Positions 19,805 to 30,299 of a DNA stretch of 64,000 nt are shown piece by piece. The DNA is taken from the NCBI GenBank assembly GCA_951640165.1, contig OX621256.1:2046001-2110000 (forward strand). Reading direction: 5' to 3'. The DNA comes from Pseudoips prasinana. Its lineage: Eukaryota; Arthropoda; Insecta; Lepidoptera; Nolidae. Within the stretch, counting starts at the first letter, position 1, and every line of letters starts with the position of its first letter. The position numbers and the translations under genes are program-made. The notes beneath the pieces were generated by a model, which ran no database searches, was not told the DNA's origin, and saw nothing but the letters and a program-made list of their open reading frames with translations.

Positions 19805-21396
19805 CACACATCAACAAAGTCTAGGGATACGTTATTTTGAAATCAAACATGGCTTTATTGTTTAAAACCTATTTAGTTTCCTTAAAAAGTTTATTTACAG
19901 ATTTAAACCTTGTCTATTCTTTATTCAAAATTTAAAAATTAAAATGAGAAACAAATGAAAACACGCAAAGCACAGCGCAATCTTGAGTTGTATCTAATTT
20001 CAAGAAGTTGCATTAAAATTTTTTTTGCGTGTTAATTGAAGAAAACCTGATAAATTGTTTTATTTTCTTTTCTCAATTGGTTGTGTAAGCTTTTTAGCGT
20101 CATGCCACGCCATCATTTGAGTCGAGATGAAATGTTACGGGCAGCTGGCATGTTACAAAACGGTGCTATTCAACGCGTCGTTGCTGAGTCTCTGGGCACA
20201 AGCCAAAATGTGGTATCCAGGCTGTGGTCACGTTATCGCGCTACTGGAGATGTGGCAGAACGGCACACAGGTAGATATCGTGTTACCACTCAGAGACAGG
20301 ATCGATTTCTCCAAATGACCGCCAGAAGACTACCCAATATCACAGCGATGCAACTAGTGCAAAGGCTCCAGGAGGGTCAGCAGCTGCTGGTGAGCGACCA
20401 AACCGTGCGAAGGAGGCTGCATGAAGTTGGTCTTCATGCTCGCAGACCGCTACGAGTCCCAGCGCTGCGACGTGGCAATCGCGGTAGGCGACTTTTATGG
20501 GCTCAAGAACATTTGACATGGAGTGATCAACAATGGTCATTGGTGCTGTTCACTGATGAGTCCCGCTATGGATTTCATCCAGATTCGAGACGAACACGCG
20601 TTTGGAGAACTCCAGGCAGGGTCAGCCGTCTCCGACATCCACAGGAGGTCCACTCTTACCAAGGCGGGACAATTATGGTGTGGGCAGGAATACGAATCGG
20701 CGGACGAACCCAACTCATTTGGATTCAGGGCAGCATGACTGCCCATAGATACCGTGAGGAGGTAGTAGAACGTGTCATTGTCCCGCTCAGGGCCCTAACG
20801 GGGCAAGAATTTCAGCTCATGCATGACAATGCACCTTCCCATACAGCGCGGCTGGTGAGGGCCGCCCTTCGAGAACACGATGTTCAGGTATTAGATTGGC
20901 CTCCACAGTCGCCAGACTTAAACCCAATTGAACACGCCTGGGACATGTTACAGCGAAGAGCATTGAGGGATTTTCCGCCCAACTTGACAACAGAAGAACA
21001 ACTTTTCGAACATTTAAAAAGAACTTGGGACTGCATACCCCAGCAAGACATTGACACCTTAATTTTAAGTATGGAAAATCGTTGCCGCTGTGTGATTAAT
21101 GTTAGAGGAGGAAATACCGATTACTGATTATCAGATTTGGTAAGATTTTTATTCATTTAATTCGATTGAATAATTTTATAAGAATAAAATGTTTTTGTTC
21201 ACTCAGTAATTTTCTATGGCTTAATTAATTTAAGACTTTTATTAATTAGAAAAACAAAATCGCATCGTGTTGTTAATGTTTAAATATCGGCCATGAAATT
21301 ATCTTTAATTCTTCCATTTACAGTCATAACAAAATGTTTATAGTTTTCTAGATAATCAATGAAATGTTCAATATCCCTAGATTGTGTTGATGTGTG
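19805..21396 (+). mobile_element. complete Tc1-type transposon, copy 1
   Basis: 1592 bp from CACACATCAACA to TGTTGATGTGTG, with terminal inverted repeats of about 26 bp (CTAGGGATA within), flanked by duplicated TA at 19803-19804 and 21397-21398. Removing the element and one TA restores the LINE sequence found at 42.7 kb with the same length. The same-sized copy 2 lies at 38834-40425. Confidence 0.93.
20102..21127 (+). CDS. Tc1-type transposase (DD34E), copy 1
   Basis: A 341-aa transposase counted from the MPRHHLSRDEM methionine; the frame is open seven codons further to an upstream ATG at 20081. It would excise and reinsert the element at TA. The N-terminal 110 residues hold two helix-turn-helix motifs (GTSQNVVSRLWSRY, then SDQTVRRRLHEVGL at about 98-111) with a GRYR patch between. 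The DDE domain shows LFTDESRYGF, MHDNAPSHTA and SPDLNPIEHAW. Aspartate in HDN and glutamate in PIEH are separated by exactly 34 residues. There is no interruption. It differs from copy 2 at two residues: Ala in MLRAAGM and Gly in VRGGNTDY. Such similarity suggests recent activity. Confidence 0.94.
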   Translation: MPRHHLSRDEMLRAAGMLQNGAIQRVVAESLGTSQNVVSRLWSRYRATGDVAERHTGRYRVTTQRQDRFLQMTARRLPNITAMQLVQRLQEGQQLLVSDQTVRRRLHEVGLHARRPLRVPALRRGNRGRRLLWAQEHLTWSDQQWSLVLFTDESRYGFHPDSRRTRVWRTPGRVSRLRHPQEVHSYQGGTIMVWAGIRIGGRTQLIWIQGSMTAHRYREEVVERVIVPLRALTGQEFQLMHDNAPSHTARLVRAALREHDVQVLDWPPQSPDLNPIEHAWDMLQRRALRDFPPNLTTEEQLFEHLKRTWDCIPQQDIDTLILSMENRCRCVINVRGGNTDY

Positions 21397-21860
21397 TATA
21401 TGAAAACCTACTACTGTATGTGCATAAAATATCGATTACTTCGGTTAAAGGAGCGATACACATAATGTAAATACTAGATATAAGAATAATCTCATATTGC
21501 ATACTACCCGTCTCCACAAAATAAGTAACTCTTTTATGGGGCAATGTATAAGATTCTATAACAAACTTCCCACCCAATGATATTAGAGAATTGTCTACGA
21601 ATAAGTTTAAAAGAATTATTATAGTCAAATTGTGTATTACAAAATGTCTGATTATTTAAGTGACAAAAGTGCTTGGGATTGAGTTGTTCTGAGACAACAC
21701 ACATGATTGTAATTAATGTTAAGTTTATTTTATTTTCAAAAAGGATTACTGAGTTTTCTGGCAGTGTTTCTCAGTAGCTGCCACGTCATGCACTGCACGG
21801 TAGCGTAAAAAATGACGATTCCACATAAATGTAATTATTTTGCGGAATAAATATTTTTTG

Positions 21861-22989
21861 ACTTTGACTGTATGCCTTTTTAAAAATCTTAGAGATGTTA
21901 CAATTATACTCTACATATTTTTAAGTGGCGGTATTAGGTGTACATCTGCGCGAATCAACCAATTTAACGCTCTCAAAATTTTGAGAAATATGTTTCCTAC
22001 ACACGGCTACATATCAAGCTATATATTACCAGTGTAAGCTGATCTCGCGTGGTATAGGATTTCCATACAATAAGAGGTCAGCTTATATTGGAATGTATAG
22101 CTTGATATGTAGCAATGTGTACTGCGGTCCAAATCGGGCAGCGACAACAAACGGCAAGATGGATCAATGTACGTGAGTGGAAAATATGAAGGAGAATGGA
22201 GAACCATGATCTGCTTACTCAAAGACCAGCTCGAGGTTCGGAACTACTCGGGAATCATCGCGCGGTTCGACTAACGTTCTCTCGCGAACATATAAATCTC
22301 ACTCACGAGCAATGGAGTAATGTTCTGTCGACCACTAACGCAGAGTGATTTACGAACTCCAGTTGGCCGCGAACATTGTGTGGAGAAGGTACGGGGAGGG
22401 GTTTCAGCTAGTAACCACCAGGCAATCTGTCAGTTTCTATTGTGGACTTAGGGTTTAGGGAGCAATCTATTCAGTCGCACAAGTTTGGCAGTAGTTGCAG
22501 GTCGTCTAACAATAGTGCGCTACATAGAATAAATCCTTGAAAAATACGTTTTGTTATCAGTGGACTTCAAAGGGTGGAAGAAAATGCGCGACCTCACATG
22601 GTTATCTATCGGAGGTGAGAATTACTAAATTGAATTAGCCGGCACATGAATCCAATAGACCATGTCTAGAGTATGCTTAAAATCCGATGTAGTCTCAATC
22701 CTCTAAAGGACTATCAGTCAATTGAAAACTGTTTTTGTGGCCGCCTAGGTATAAATACCCCTTGTGGATTATATCATGAGGGCTTAAGGTTGAAATTCCC
22801 GCTATAAGTCTTAAATACTAAAACTTAATTATTTTACATTTTATTTTTCATATGTAGAATTTTAAAGTATGTTTTGTAACTTTGTCACATTTAAAAAACT
22901 TAACTCTCTTTTTTTGTTCGTTAATCATTATTATTTAAGGTTCGAATAAACATTTAACGTTTCTATTTGATAATAAACCGCATAAATCG
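21861..22989. other. no gene; hairpin MITE-like repeat at 22007-22112
   Basis: CTACATATCAAGCTATATAT (22007 onward) is mirrored by ATGTATAGCTTGATATGTAG (to 22112), and an inner pair GTGTAAGCTGATCT/AGGTCAGCTTATAT extends the fold. The structure is typical of a small palindromic MITE. The rest of the stretch holds no coding frame; 22875-22990 repeats 17410-17545. Confidence 0.55.
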
Positions 22990-23075
22990 ATCGAGCCACA
23001 TTCCGTGGGAATCGAACCCACGATCTCTGGCTTAGCAGTCAGGGTCACTAACCACTACACGAACAGGTCTAAATT
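22990..23075 (-). repeat. tRNA-like SINE head, family 2
   Basis: TGGGAATCGAACCCACGATC then AGCAGTCAGGGTCACTAACC is the reversed head of the family 2 type SINE also seen at 62440-62505. The body is missing. Confidence 0.5.
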
Positions 23076-23639
23076 AAAACAACAGTTCAATTGATATCCT
23101 CTTTCTTTCTTTTAAACTCGGTTGTTAAGACAAGAGATTTCCAACCCGATCTATTAATAGGAATGTATGTCAATCTTAGTTAAATAGAAGGTAAAGAGTT
23201 CAAGGGATTAATGACCTTAAAATCTAATTCAATAAAACTCAATTTGTATTAATCAATTTTAATTTTTTACTGTTAACTTAACGAGGAATATCAAACAAAA
23301 CAATTTAAGCCGCAAATTTATATCCTCATCAGACCAAGTCCCGTCAACACCGCTTCAGTATACACACTTGCTCCAGGAAAACTGCCCTTAGTGCCTATGT
23401 CATAAAGTCGCTGATAATATGTATCCATCGTTGGGTGACTGTACAAGCCCTCATTATCTATACATAAGCTAATATTAATGGTATTACTGTACCATTGAGC
23501 CCACATGCTCTAAGTAGGCAATGGTCGAATTGTCTCTAACTGTGTCAATGCGTAGGAGAACATGACATGTGGAGGTGACAATTTGATAAGGTTCCGTAGG
23601 GTTTTGGGTAATACATTTACCTACAGAAATAGCCTTTAC
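23076..23639. other. no recognised gene
   Basis: AT-rich; no recognisable repeat or coding frame. Confidence 0.3.
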
Positions 23640-23869
23640 TATAATTCCCAATCATCATCATCATAATTGCAGGATAAAGAAGTCCACTTCTGAACAAGCC
23701 TCCTCCAAGAATCATCTTGGGGATCTGCAATAATCGCCACGCTTGGCAGACGGGTTAGCGATCGCAGTAAGATTGTCTTGTACTCTGAAGGAAGATGCTA
23801 TCCGACCCCTGGTAGATAATCCCTCGGGTTGACTTCTACGGGATGAGATGGGGTGATGATTTTTTTTTA
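23640..23869 (-). repeat. family B repeat with (ATC)n end
   Basis: (ATC)n, then AATCGCCACGCTTGGCAGAC, GGGTTAGCGATCGCAGTAAG and GATGAGATGGGGTGATGAT. This is the reverse complement of 63237-63483. Other copies are 57180-57710 and 60060-60250. The trinucleotide end suggests mobilisation by an RTE-type LINE. Confidence 0.6.
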
Positions 23870-24275
23870 TCTGGGGACAATTCACTCAGATCATCCTAGC
23901 CCCAAACTAAGCAAAGCTTGTACTATGGGTACCAGGCGACGATATACATACTTATATAGATAGATAAATACTTATATACATAGAAAACATCCATGACTCT
24001 GAAACAAATCTTATTGTAAATTATTTCCTACAATCCGTGTATCTAAATATATATATGTAGAAATAATTATAAATTAATTATATATTACAACGAACATGTT
24101 CTAACTATATACAAGCGCTTTTTTAAAGTCTACGTGAATAAAAATCTTATTTATTTATTTTAAAAACAAATATTCGCACTTATCACATAAATATTTGCAC
24201 TTACCGGGATTCGAACCCAGGACCACCAGCTTCGTAGGCAGGAGCACTACTAACTAGGCTATGGTGACCGTCATG
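23870..24275 (-). mobile_element. family 1 SINE split by an RTE tail
   Basis: The SINE body (GATCATCCTAGCCCCAAACT to ATCCATGACTCTGAAAC) stops near 24001 and resumes near 24164 with AAACAAATATTCGCACTTAT, ending in the reversed B box GGGATTCGAACCCAGG. The insert at about 24002-24163 is a family A RTE tail on plus. The order of events is SINE first, then RTE. Confidence 0.8.
24002..24163 (+). mobile_element. RTE-type LINE 3' end, family A copy 3
   Basis: A severely 5'-truncated copy: AAATCTTATTGTAAATTATT to GTGAATAAAAATC plus T-rich tail, inside the family 1 SINE. Confidence 0.75.
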
Positions 24276-24463
24276 GGGTGATGATATTCTGATATTCGCC
24301 GCCGTCACCACAAAGCAATAATTTTCCAATAATACACTCTACTCTTGGACTTACGCCATAGAAATGCACGTTTTCATAGATCTTAAAAATAAATAACATG
24401 ATGGGAAGACTTATGCCATAAAGCTATTTCTTCATGACAACCTTAGGATGGAAATGATTAGAA

Positions 24464-24776
24464 TCTATACATATAATAAAATCGTAGGAAACTCAAAACT
24501 GTACATTGAATATTTTTTTAAAAGGATACTTGCGGTGTGATCTACAATCGATATCGAAGCCAAAAATATAGTTCATTGAATTTTTGTCTGTTTGTCTGTA
24601 TGTATGTCCGGGCTAAACTCAAAAAGTACTGCATAGATTTACTTCAAAATTTGCATGAATATTACTAAGAGGTCGGGTCAACATATAGGTTACATATTAT
24701 CACGCTATGACCTACGGGGGAGGAGCTGTGATCATTTATAAAATTTAACGCGTGTAAAACCGCGGGGCACAGCTTG
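24464..24776 (+). mobile_element. non-autonomous Helitron, group H1
   Basis: TCTATACATATAATAAAATC at the 5' end, hairpin GCGTGTAAAACCGCGGGGCA and CAGCTTG|T at the 3' end, where CTAG has mutated to CTTG; host A precedes the TC. Three relatives lie at 47591-47895, 56151-56459 and 59256-59521. Confidence 0.75.
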
Positions 24777-24854
24777 TATTAAATATTAGCAGTATGATGT
24801 AAAAATGAAATACAGTTTTACCACTATATCTATAAATAAAATGTTTTAAATAAT

Positions 24855-24960
24855 AAGTACACAACAACCAACACATTATCATCTGATCCCAAACTAGGAA
24901 AAAGGCTGTACTATGGCAACCAGACAACTGATAAACAAACTTATATATGTATTTCTGAAA
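24855..24960 (-). repeat. family 2 SINE 3' fragment
   Basis: CATCTGATCCCAAACTAGG then GTACTATGGCAACCAGACAA matches the 3' part of family 2 SINEs. Confidence 0.5.
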
Positions 24961-25526
24961 ACATACATATCATCGTCGTCACATATCCGTTGATATACAA
25001 TGCGTTGCCTATCGATTACTGACCTACCGATTAAAAGGTTTTGTATCGAATTGCGTAAGTGGTTGTTGCAGGAATGATTTTATTCACTTAATGAATTTTT
25101 CACGCAATATCCATGTAAGTTTTTTAGTCATGTCTGTAGATAGAAAATAACTGTGTGTAATGTTACTATTAAATTAATAAGTGTTGACTTAGTTTTATTT
25201 ATATAATTTAATTGATAAAATAAAATCAAATTTTACTAATTTATTAATATGTAATTGTGTCGGCGACACGTGTTCATCTATGTAATTATAACAACATTGT
25301 ACCGTGTTTCTGGCAAATAAATGTATTCTATTCTATCGATAAATCACACCCATACACGGAACAAATAATATTAATTACACAAATGACCTGGGTGGGGATC
25401 CTAACCTCTAGACACCTAACAGGTCAATCAAAATAAACAGTATACACATATTATAATATAGGACAGCCCAATATGCGGACACATTTTTACTCAATTTGGA
25501 GATATAACATAACCCGCTTGTTAGTA
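24961..25526. other. no gene; LINE-like ATTCT tail near 25310
   Basis: AT-rich. GTCTGGCAAATAAATGTATT then (CTATT)n at about 25305-25337 is probably a LINE 3' tail related to 6530-6672. A nearby GGTGGGGATCCTAACC (25390) may be a decayed SINE head. Confidence 0.35.
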
Positions 25527-26072
25527 GTACTATAAGGCCTTAAACTACGTTACGCGGGCGCCCGGACGGATACCCGGTACGGGTTTACGCGCGGGGACCC
25601 GCGCGGAGGTCATCCGTCGCAAACCCGGATCATGAGGTGTTGCTAGTACTATTTTGGCTTTCTGCGCGTACAGTTGTGTAGTTATGGAGAACTTAATATC
25701 GACGGTTAAAAGGAAGTAGGGGATAAGCGACACTTTTGTCGAAAATGACTTTTGAATGCCATCTTACTTAAAATTTTCCGCTCTTTCGAATGGGCTTAGT
25801 CTCATAGCTCTACGATGACTTTTTTGTCGCTTATGCCCCAGCAAAAATCTGCATTTTACTAGTGACACTTTGGCATAATCGACCGATTTTCAGCCTCTTT
25901 CTTTTTAACCTCGAAGGCGTTTATACCCCAGTAAAAATGGCATCTCTTTTGGTTTATAGTCGGTAATGTCTTTTTACTTCTTACTAGCTTAGAAATTGCT
26001 GGCGCTTACGGCTTTCTACCTATGCAGTCAAAAACATTAAGCTTCAGTTATGCCTTTCTACTACATGTAGTT

Positions 26073-26245
26073 TTACAATACAGCTGTCGCTTATACCCTA
26101 CTACCTTTTACACGTTTACAATACAGCTGACGCTTATACCCTACTACCTTTTACAAGTTTGCAATACAGCTGTCGCTTATACCCTACTACCTTTTACAAG
26201 TTTACAATACAGCTGTCGCATATAACATACTACCATTTACTATTT
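26073..26245 (+). repeat. 43-bp minisatellite, about four units
   Basis: CAGCTGTCGCTTATACCCTA recurs at 26081, 26124, 26167 and 26210, a period of exactly 43 bases. Each unit contains the CGCTTATACCC motif scattered through both arms of the surrounding element, so the array was amplified from a subterminal motif. Confidence 0.85.
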
Positions 26246-26701
26246 TAATATAAATCTGTATGTTATGCCCTATTACTTCACAATAATTATTTATTAAATA
26301 GCGTTTATGCCAATTTGAAGCACCGTGTTGTACTCAACTAGCTATTTCGCGTGTCGGTTATTCCAAAATCAGTCGGCCGCGTGTAGGTGCGGTGGAAAAG
26401 GTGTGCGCTATCGTGTAAAACAATTACAAGTTTCTGACGGTAAGTATTAACGGTAAGTAGTAAGTAAATATTTACTTCTATAACCTATTTGGTATGTAAT
26501 TATCTAATTCAATACTTTTAACTGATTAACGAATGCATAACGTATTCACGTACTTTGGCTGACATGAGATAATAATAATTTTATTTAAAGTAAGTTTTGT
26601 TTCAATCTAAGTATACCAAAAGCACAATTACAATTCGTATGCAATATTATTAATATATAAATAAAAATGCCGTATTCGTGAGTTTACCCATCTACACGCA
26701 T

Positions 26702-27090
26702 CTACTGCGTTATAGCTATAGCTTTTGATGTAATTAAAAGATCATGCTCAGAGACACTTTTAACATCTCGCTCGGCGGCCACTTTCTGGGGTATGACTGC
26801 CTCACAGAAGGAGACCACGGTGTCCCATGTGGTGGAGTAACCTGCCAGCATCGCATATACGACTGCTGGCGGCGAAAGATCCCATCCGATGTCAGCCACC
26901 AGGACTCGCCTCTCAGCCTCCCAGGCCAGGCACTCCTCCGACGTATTCTGGCCAGAGTCCAGGTCGCTCCCGCAATGGTGAAAATGTGTTGTCGCTTATC
27001 GGCCTATCCGGTTCAGATACTCACCGAAACACCCGTGTCCGGTAAGTACCTGAGTCAAAGTGTAGGTGACGTGACCGTTTTTTCTTCCCA
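26702..27090 (-). pseudogene. R1-clade LINE, C-terminal zinc-finger part
   Basis: The minus strand reads AWVGRKNGHVTYTLTQVLTG, GHGCFGEYLNRIG, then after a stop HFHHCGSDLDSGQ, AWEAERRVLVADIGWDLS and SFCEAVIPQKVAAER. This is the C-terminal region of R1-clade LINE ORF2, including the degenerate zinc-finger segment. At least one stop (after LNRIGR) breaks it. Its upstream partner is at 30300-30775, beyond inserted elements. Confidence 0.75.
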
Positions 27091-27224
27091 CCCAGGCCTC
27101 GAGGTGAGGCAGGCTGTCCTTTTCTTGTCTTGTCTTGGTTGGGGTGTACTTGTGTACAGCACTTCCATCCTTCAGGATCTTTTGTACTAACCCTCATTGG
27201 TTTTTACTCTATCCCTAGAGCCCT

Positions 27225-28018
27225 GAATTAAGTTTTCACGTAATTCATTACGCTTGTTAGGGGTAGATCCCTGTAGTCTCCTGGTTCTGGATATGCCAGC
27301 CCCAGCATGACAATTCTGTGTCTTGCCAACGCATCGCATTTACATATTATATGCAGCATTATTACATTTTCTTCCCTACAGGTCCTGCAGATCGGGCTAT
27401 TCGACAGTCCCAGTTTGAGTAGGTGATAGTTGGTGCCGTAGTGGCCCGTAAGTGCTGCTACTATTAGTCGTAGCTGGTTTATATTGTATTTCCAAAGGTT
27501 ATTGGACCAGCTCTTGTCTACTCTTTTTATGAGTTGTTTAGAGTGTTTTAGTTCCGTGATTTTGGTCCACATTTGGTACTGCTTAGCTGTGGATTCCTTT
27601 TTAAGGATTGCTCGTATTATGTTTGGTGGAATCTCTACGTACGGTTCTGGTTCACAGAATTTACCTACAGATCCCTTCCTAGCCAGCGCATGTGCGTTTT
27701 CGTTGCCTTCTATTCCTGTATTATTTTTAGTACCAAGTTTGTTCAGAGCCTAGTAGATACAGTTCTGTATTAATTTTGATTCGATTTTGTGTGACATCAG
27801 GGCTTTTAATGTAGCTTTGCTGTCGCTGAGTATGTAGATGGTCTGACCTTTCGTCGCCCTATCTATTATTACTTACGCGCATGTTATTACCGCAAATTTC
27901 TCTGCCTGAAACTCTGTCGTGAAGTTACCCATAATTTCGCTGATACTACAGGATTCATGATATCATGATTCACCACTCCTGTGCCGGATTTCATTTCTGA
28001 TCCGTCTGTATACCATAT
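27225..28018 (-). pseudogene. RNase H-bearing LINE (I/LOA group), RNase H and C-terminal region
   Basis: The minus strand gives WYTDGSEMKSGTG, then after frame breaks IYILSDSKATLKALMSHKIE and GIEGNENAHALARKG, an RNase H domain with first Asp (TDGS) and third Asp (SDSKA) present and the fourth replaced (NAHALA). The open part at 27228-27572 then shows LRLIVAALTGHYGTNYHL and C-R-T-C..H-I-I-C-K-C, the C-terminal zinc knuckle. The thumb region of the same element lies at 29985-30250. Confidence 0.75.
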
Positions 28019-28450
28019 TTGACATAAAAATAAAATAAAAAAGGTTTTTATTCACGTAGACTTTAAAAAAGCGCTTGTAAATAGTCAGAACATGTTTGTA
28101 GTAATATAGTTGTATACATTAGATATTATTTCTAGTAACATAGATATTTAGGTATGAAAACATTTATAAAATTTATTTTATTACAGCAATGATATTTAGC
28201 TAGCTCGTATCAAGTTATTGTCAAGAGATTATGTTTAATTATCTAGTTTAAGTCTAAAATTTTTACTACATATTGTCAATGGTTCTGTCTAAATTAAAGG
28301 TATTATTATTATGACGGACCTTGTGTTAATAACGACGGTCGCGCTTTAATGCTACCACCGGATCCAATGCGCCCCAACTGAGAAGACCCAGCGAAACAAA
28401 CTCAGTGGGTTCATCTACTACCGGTTTAAACACGACCCAGTTGAGACGGT
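28019..28450 (-). mobile_element. RTE-type LINE 3' end, family A copy 4
   Basis: The reverse complement of family A: a T-rich tail (TAAAAATAAAATAAAAAAGG on plus), CGTAGACTTTAAAAAAGCGC, and then up to CCAGCGAAACAAACTCAG and some upstream coding remnant. It lies directly beside the RNase H remnant. Confidence 0.75.
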
Positions 28451-28827
28451 CCGGCGAAACATACTCAAGCGGGCATGAACACGGGATTTGGTCCAATTAG
28501 AGTAATTATTTAGTAGGCAAACACAATATATGCTCGATCGGTTGTCTGAATGCTTATTATTTTAGATTATATTTAGGTATACAAAAGAAAAACTTCGAAA
28601 CAATAACATTATTCATTTTGAGACAGAGTCAATAATTTTAAATTAAGTATATGATAGCAATCATTTACAGATAGTTCACATAACACATTTATATAAAACA
28701 ATTGAACAAAGAATATCTATTTCATATTTTTCATTAATAAGTTCTATGTCTAGAATTTTGCTAGAGAAGCGGTTTATATTTTGATGTGATAGAATTAGAA
28801 AGTTATCACACTTCTCTATTATCATGC
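28451..28827. other. remnant between RTE tail and CR1-like ORF1
   Basis: AT-rich sequence. By position it should be the start of ORF2 of the CR1-like element, but no endonuclease motif is recognisable. Confidence 0.3.
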
Positions 28828-29820
28828 TTACATGTTTAAACTACTAACTAAATTGATTTTAATAACATTACTAAAAGATGGTATAAAAAGTGACTTCGTC
28901 ATACTACTTATGACTGAGTTAATATGTGCCGCTACTAAAGTTGCAAGTATGTTCAAAAATTTTCTTGAGACAGTAACTGTACTCATGGTTACCCTACTAG
29001 AATCTATAAAACTATTTGTGTCCAAAAATATAAATTTATTACTATAATGGCTAACCAAAAACTGTAGGTGCATATTTAGCTTGTGGATATAATTATTTGT
29101 ACTATCAGGCACATTGGACACATAGGGGAAGGCACACAATATTATCTTATTACAGTCTAATTCTAACATCTTAGTGAAACTATCTGTAATGTCTTTTTTC
29201 TTTAAGTTCTTACAATTTCCTACCATTAGAGTTATACATGATTTGGCACTGTGTTTATTCTGAATGAATTTATCTATTATATCTTTATAATGTAATCCTG
29301 GCATACAATAGTTGACAAAGGAACAACTCAGCTTATTACAAAGCAAGGTACCAAGGCCCTTACCCATTTCATCGGAATACAGTATGGAGCTATGTTTAGT
29401 ATTGTCATTTTGTGGAGATACTGGTGACTCTGATCCCAGCTGTGTGTATGACTCCACTACTGCACTACTGGTGTTAACCAGTTCCAATGTCCTATTGCTT
29501 TCAGGATTACACTTTCCAGCCAGCAATTGCATTTCATTTTTGTATGACTGGAAACTGTGATATGAGATTGCTAGGGACTTCTCAAGAGTTTTTATCTCAG
29601 AAAGCAAATACTGAGTATCTTTTTCATAATTTAGTTTGCTATCCTCTAATTTAATTTCATAATTTTTTAATTTGTTTAATAATGCCCTACGTTCTTTACT
29701 TAGTTCAAGTATGTATTGTTTTAGCTTGTCACTACTTACGGAATTAACGCTTGGCTGGCAGTCGACACAGTCATCGCCAGTCAAATCAATGGTCACCGTT
29801 GTATTAATAGGGAGATCCAT
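28828..29820 (-). CDS. CR1-like ORF1 protein with esterase-like domain
   Basis: An intact 330-aa frame from an ATG at 29820. Residues 30-90 are a predicted coiled coil (LKQYILELSKERRALLNKL). From about 147 a domain begins ILYSDEMGKGLGTLL, NYCMPGLHYKDIIDKF, LMVGNCKNLKKKD and KIILCAFPY, aligning with the ORF1 second half at 45429-46316 (FSDEIGKNLGRLL, NFCMPGASSHHI, LLMGNRGNL). This arrangement fits the SGNH-esterase-like domain found in ORF1 of many CR1-clade LINEs. The ORF2 that should follow is not recognisable. It was probably inserted into the RNase H LINE. It could be expressed only if a promoter survives upstream. Confidence 0.75.
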   Translation of the reverse strand: MDLPINTTVTIDLTGDDCVDCQPSVNSVSSDKLKQYILELSKERRALLNKLKNYEIKLEDSKLNYEKDTQYLLSEIKTLEKSLAISYHSFQSYKNEMQLLAGKCNPESNRTLELVNTSSAVVESYTQLGSESPVSPQNDNTKHSSILYSDEMGKGLGTLLCNKLSCSFVNYCMPGLHYKDIIDKFIQNKHSAKSCITLMVGNCKNLKKKDITDSFTKMLELDCNKIILCAFPYVSNVPDSTNNYIHKLNMHLQFLVSHYSNKFIFLDTNSFIDSSRVTMSTVTVSRKFLNILATLVAAHINSVISSMTKSLFIPSFSNVIKINLVSSLNM

Positions 29821-29984
29821 ATTTCGTTTTGTTTAAAAATCTCAATTTCCATTCTTCTCTACACTAGGGAAGTTATATTGTTTGCCAAATGTATAGGAAG
29901 GTTGCATGTTATCACTGCCTATCTCTATTACATTGTCAAGATCTTTCCAGTTTTCTGTCTGCGTGTACGTAGTGGGCATACTAC

Positions 29985-30250
29985 TACATACATACCGTTC
30001 GTAAGATGTGCCCAGGGCAGTAAGTCTTTGGAGTCTTTTCCTTGCCTCTTATTGTACTTCAATGTGTAGAGGTCCTAGGTCTAGGTTTACTTCCAAGGCC
30101 GCTGTTTTGTGATGTTAAACGCCCCTGTCATTGATAAGCAAGCAGGGCAATGTATTTTATTTATCACTTTTTTACAGCTTTTTAGTTTTGTTCTTGGCCG
30201 CCAGACGATACTACCGTACATCAGAACCGGTTTTACTATCATTCTGTAAA
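29985..30250 (-). pseudogene. RNase H-bearing LINE, RT thumb remnant
   Basis: The minus strand reads LYRMIVKPVLMYGSIVWRP, then CPACLSMTGAFNITKQ. This is the conserved region after the RT core in LINEs such as Jockey, LOA and I. It directly precedes the RNase H at 27225-28018 in element order, so the DNA between is an insertion. Several stops follow. Confidence 0.7.
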
Positions 30251-30299
30251 GCAGGATAAATTAGACATATAGAATAACACCAACGGCACGTTGGCGTGC

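Larger units (their letters stand above)
19743..21860 (+). mobile_element. CR1-like LINE tail split by a Tc1 element
   Basis: The flanks 19743-19804 and 21397-21860 are one 5'-truncated copy of the LINE at 42248-46961 (GAGAAAAGTTCAAAGAGG, ACTGTACCATCTCAATATA, then TATGAAAACCTACTACTG onward). It ends with the same 3' UTR and TTTTGACTTTGACT tail. The intact sequence at 42725-42750 shows the empty site. Confidence 0.88.

Noticed and set aside
20127..20746. Short frames overlapping the Tc1 transposase
   Set aside because: Shadow frames; the same ones reappear at 39484-40103 in copy 2 because the DNA is duplicated.
26744..27190. 148-codon plus-strand open frame
   Set aside because: Antisense to the R1-clade C-terminal fragment, whose conserved motifs are on minus.
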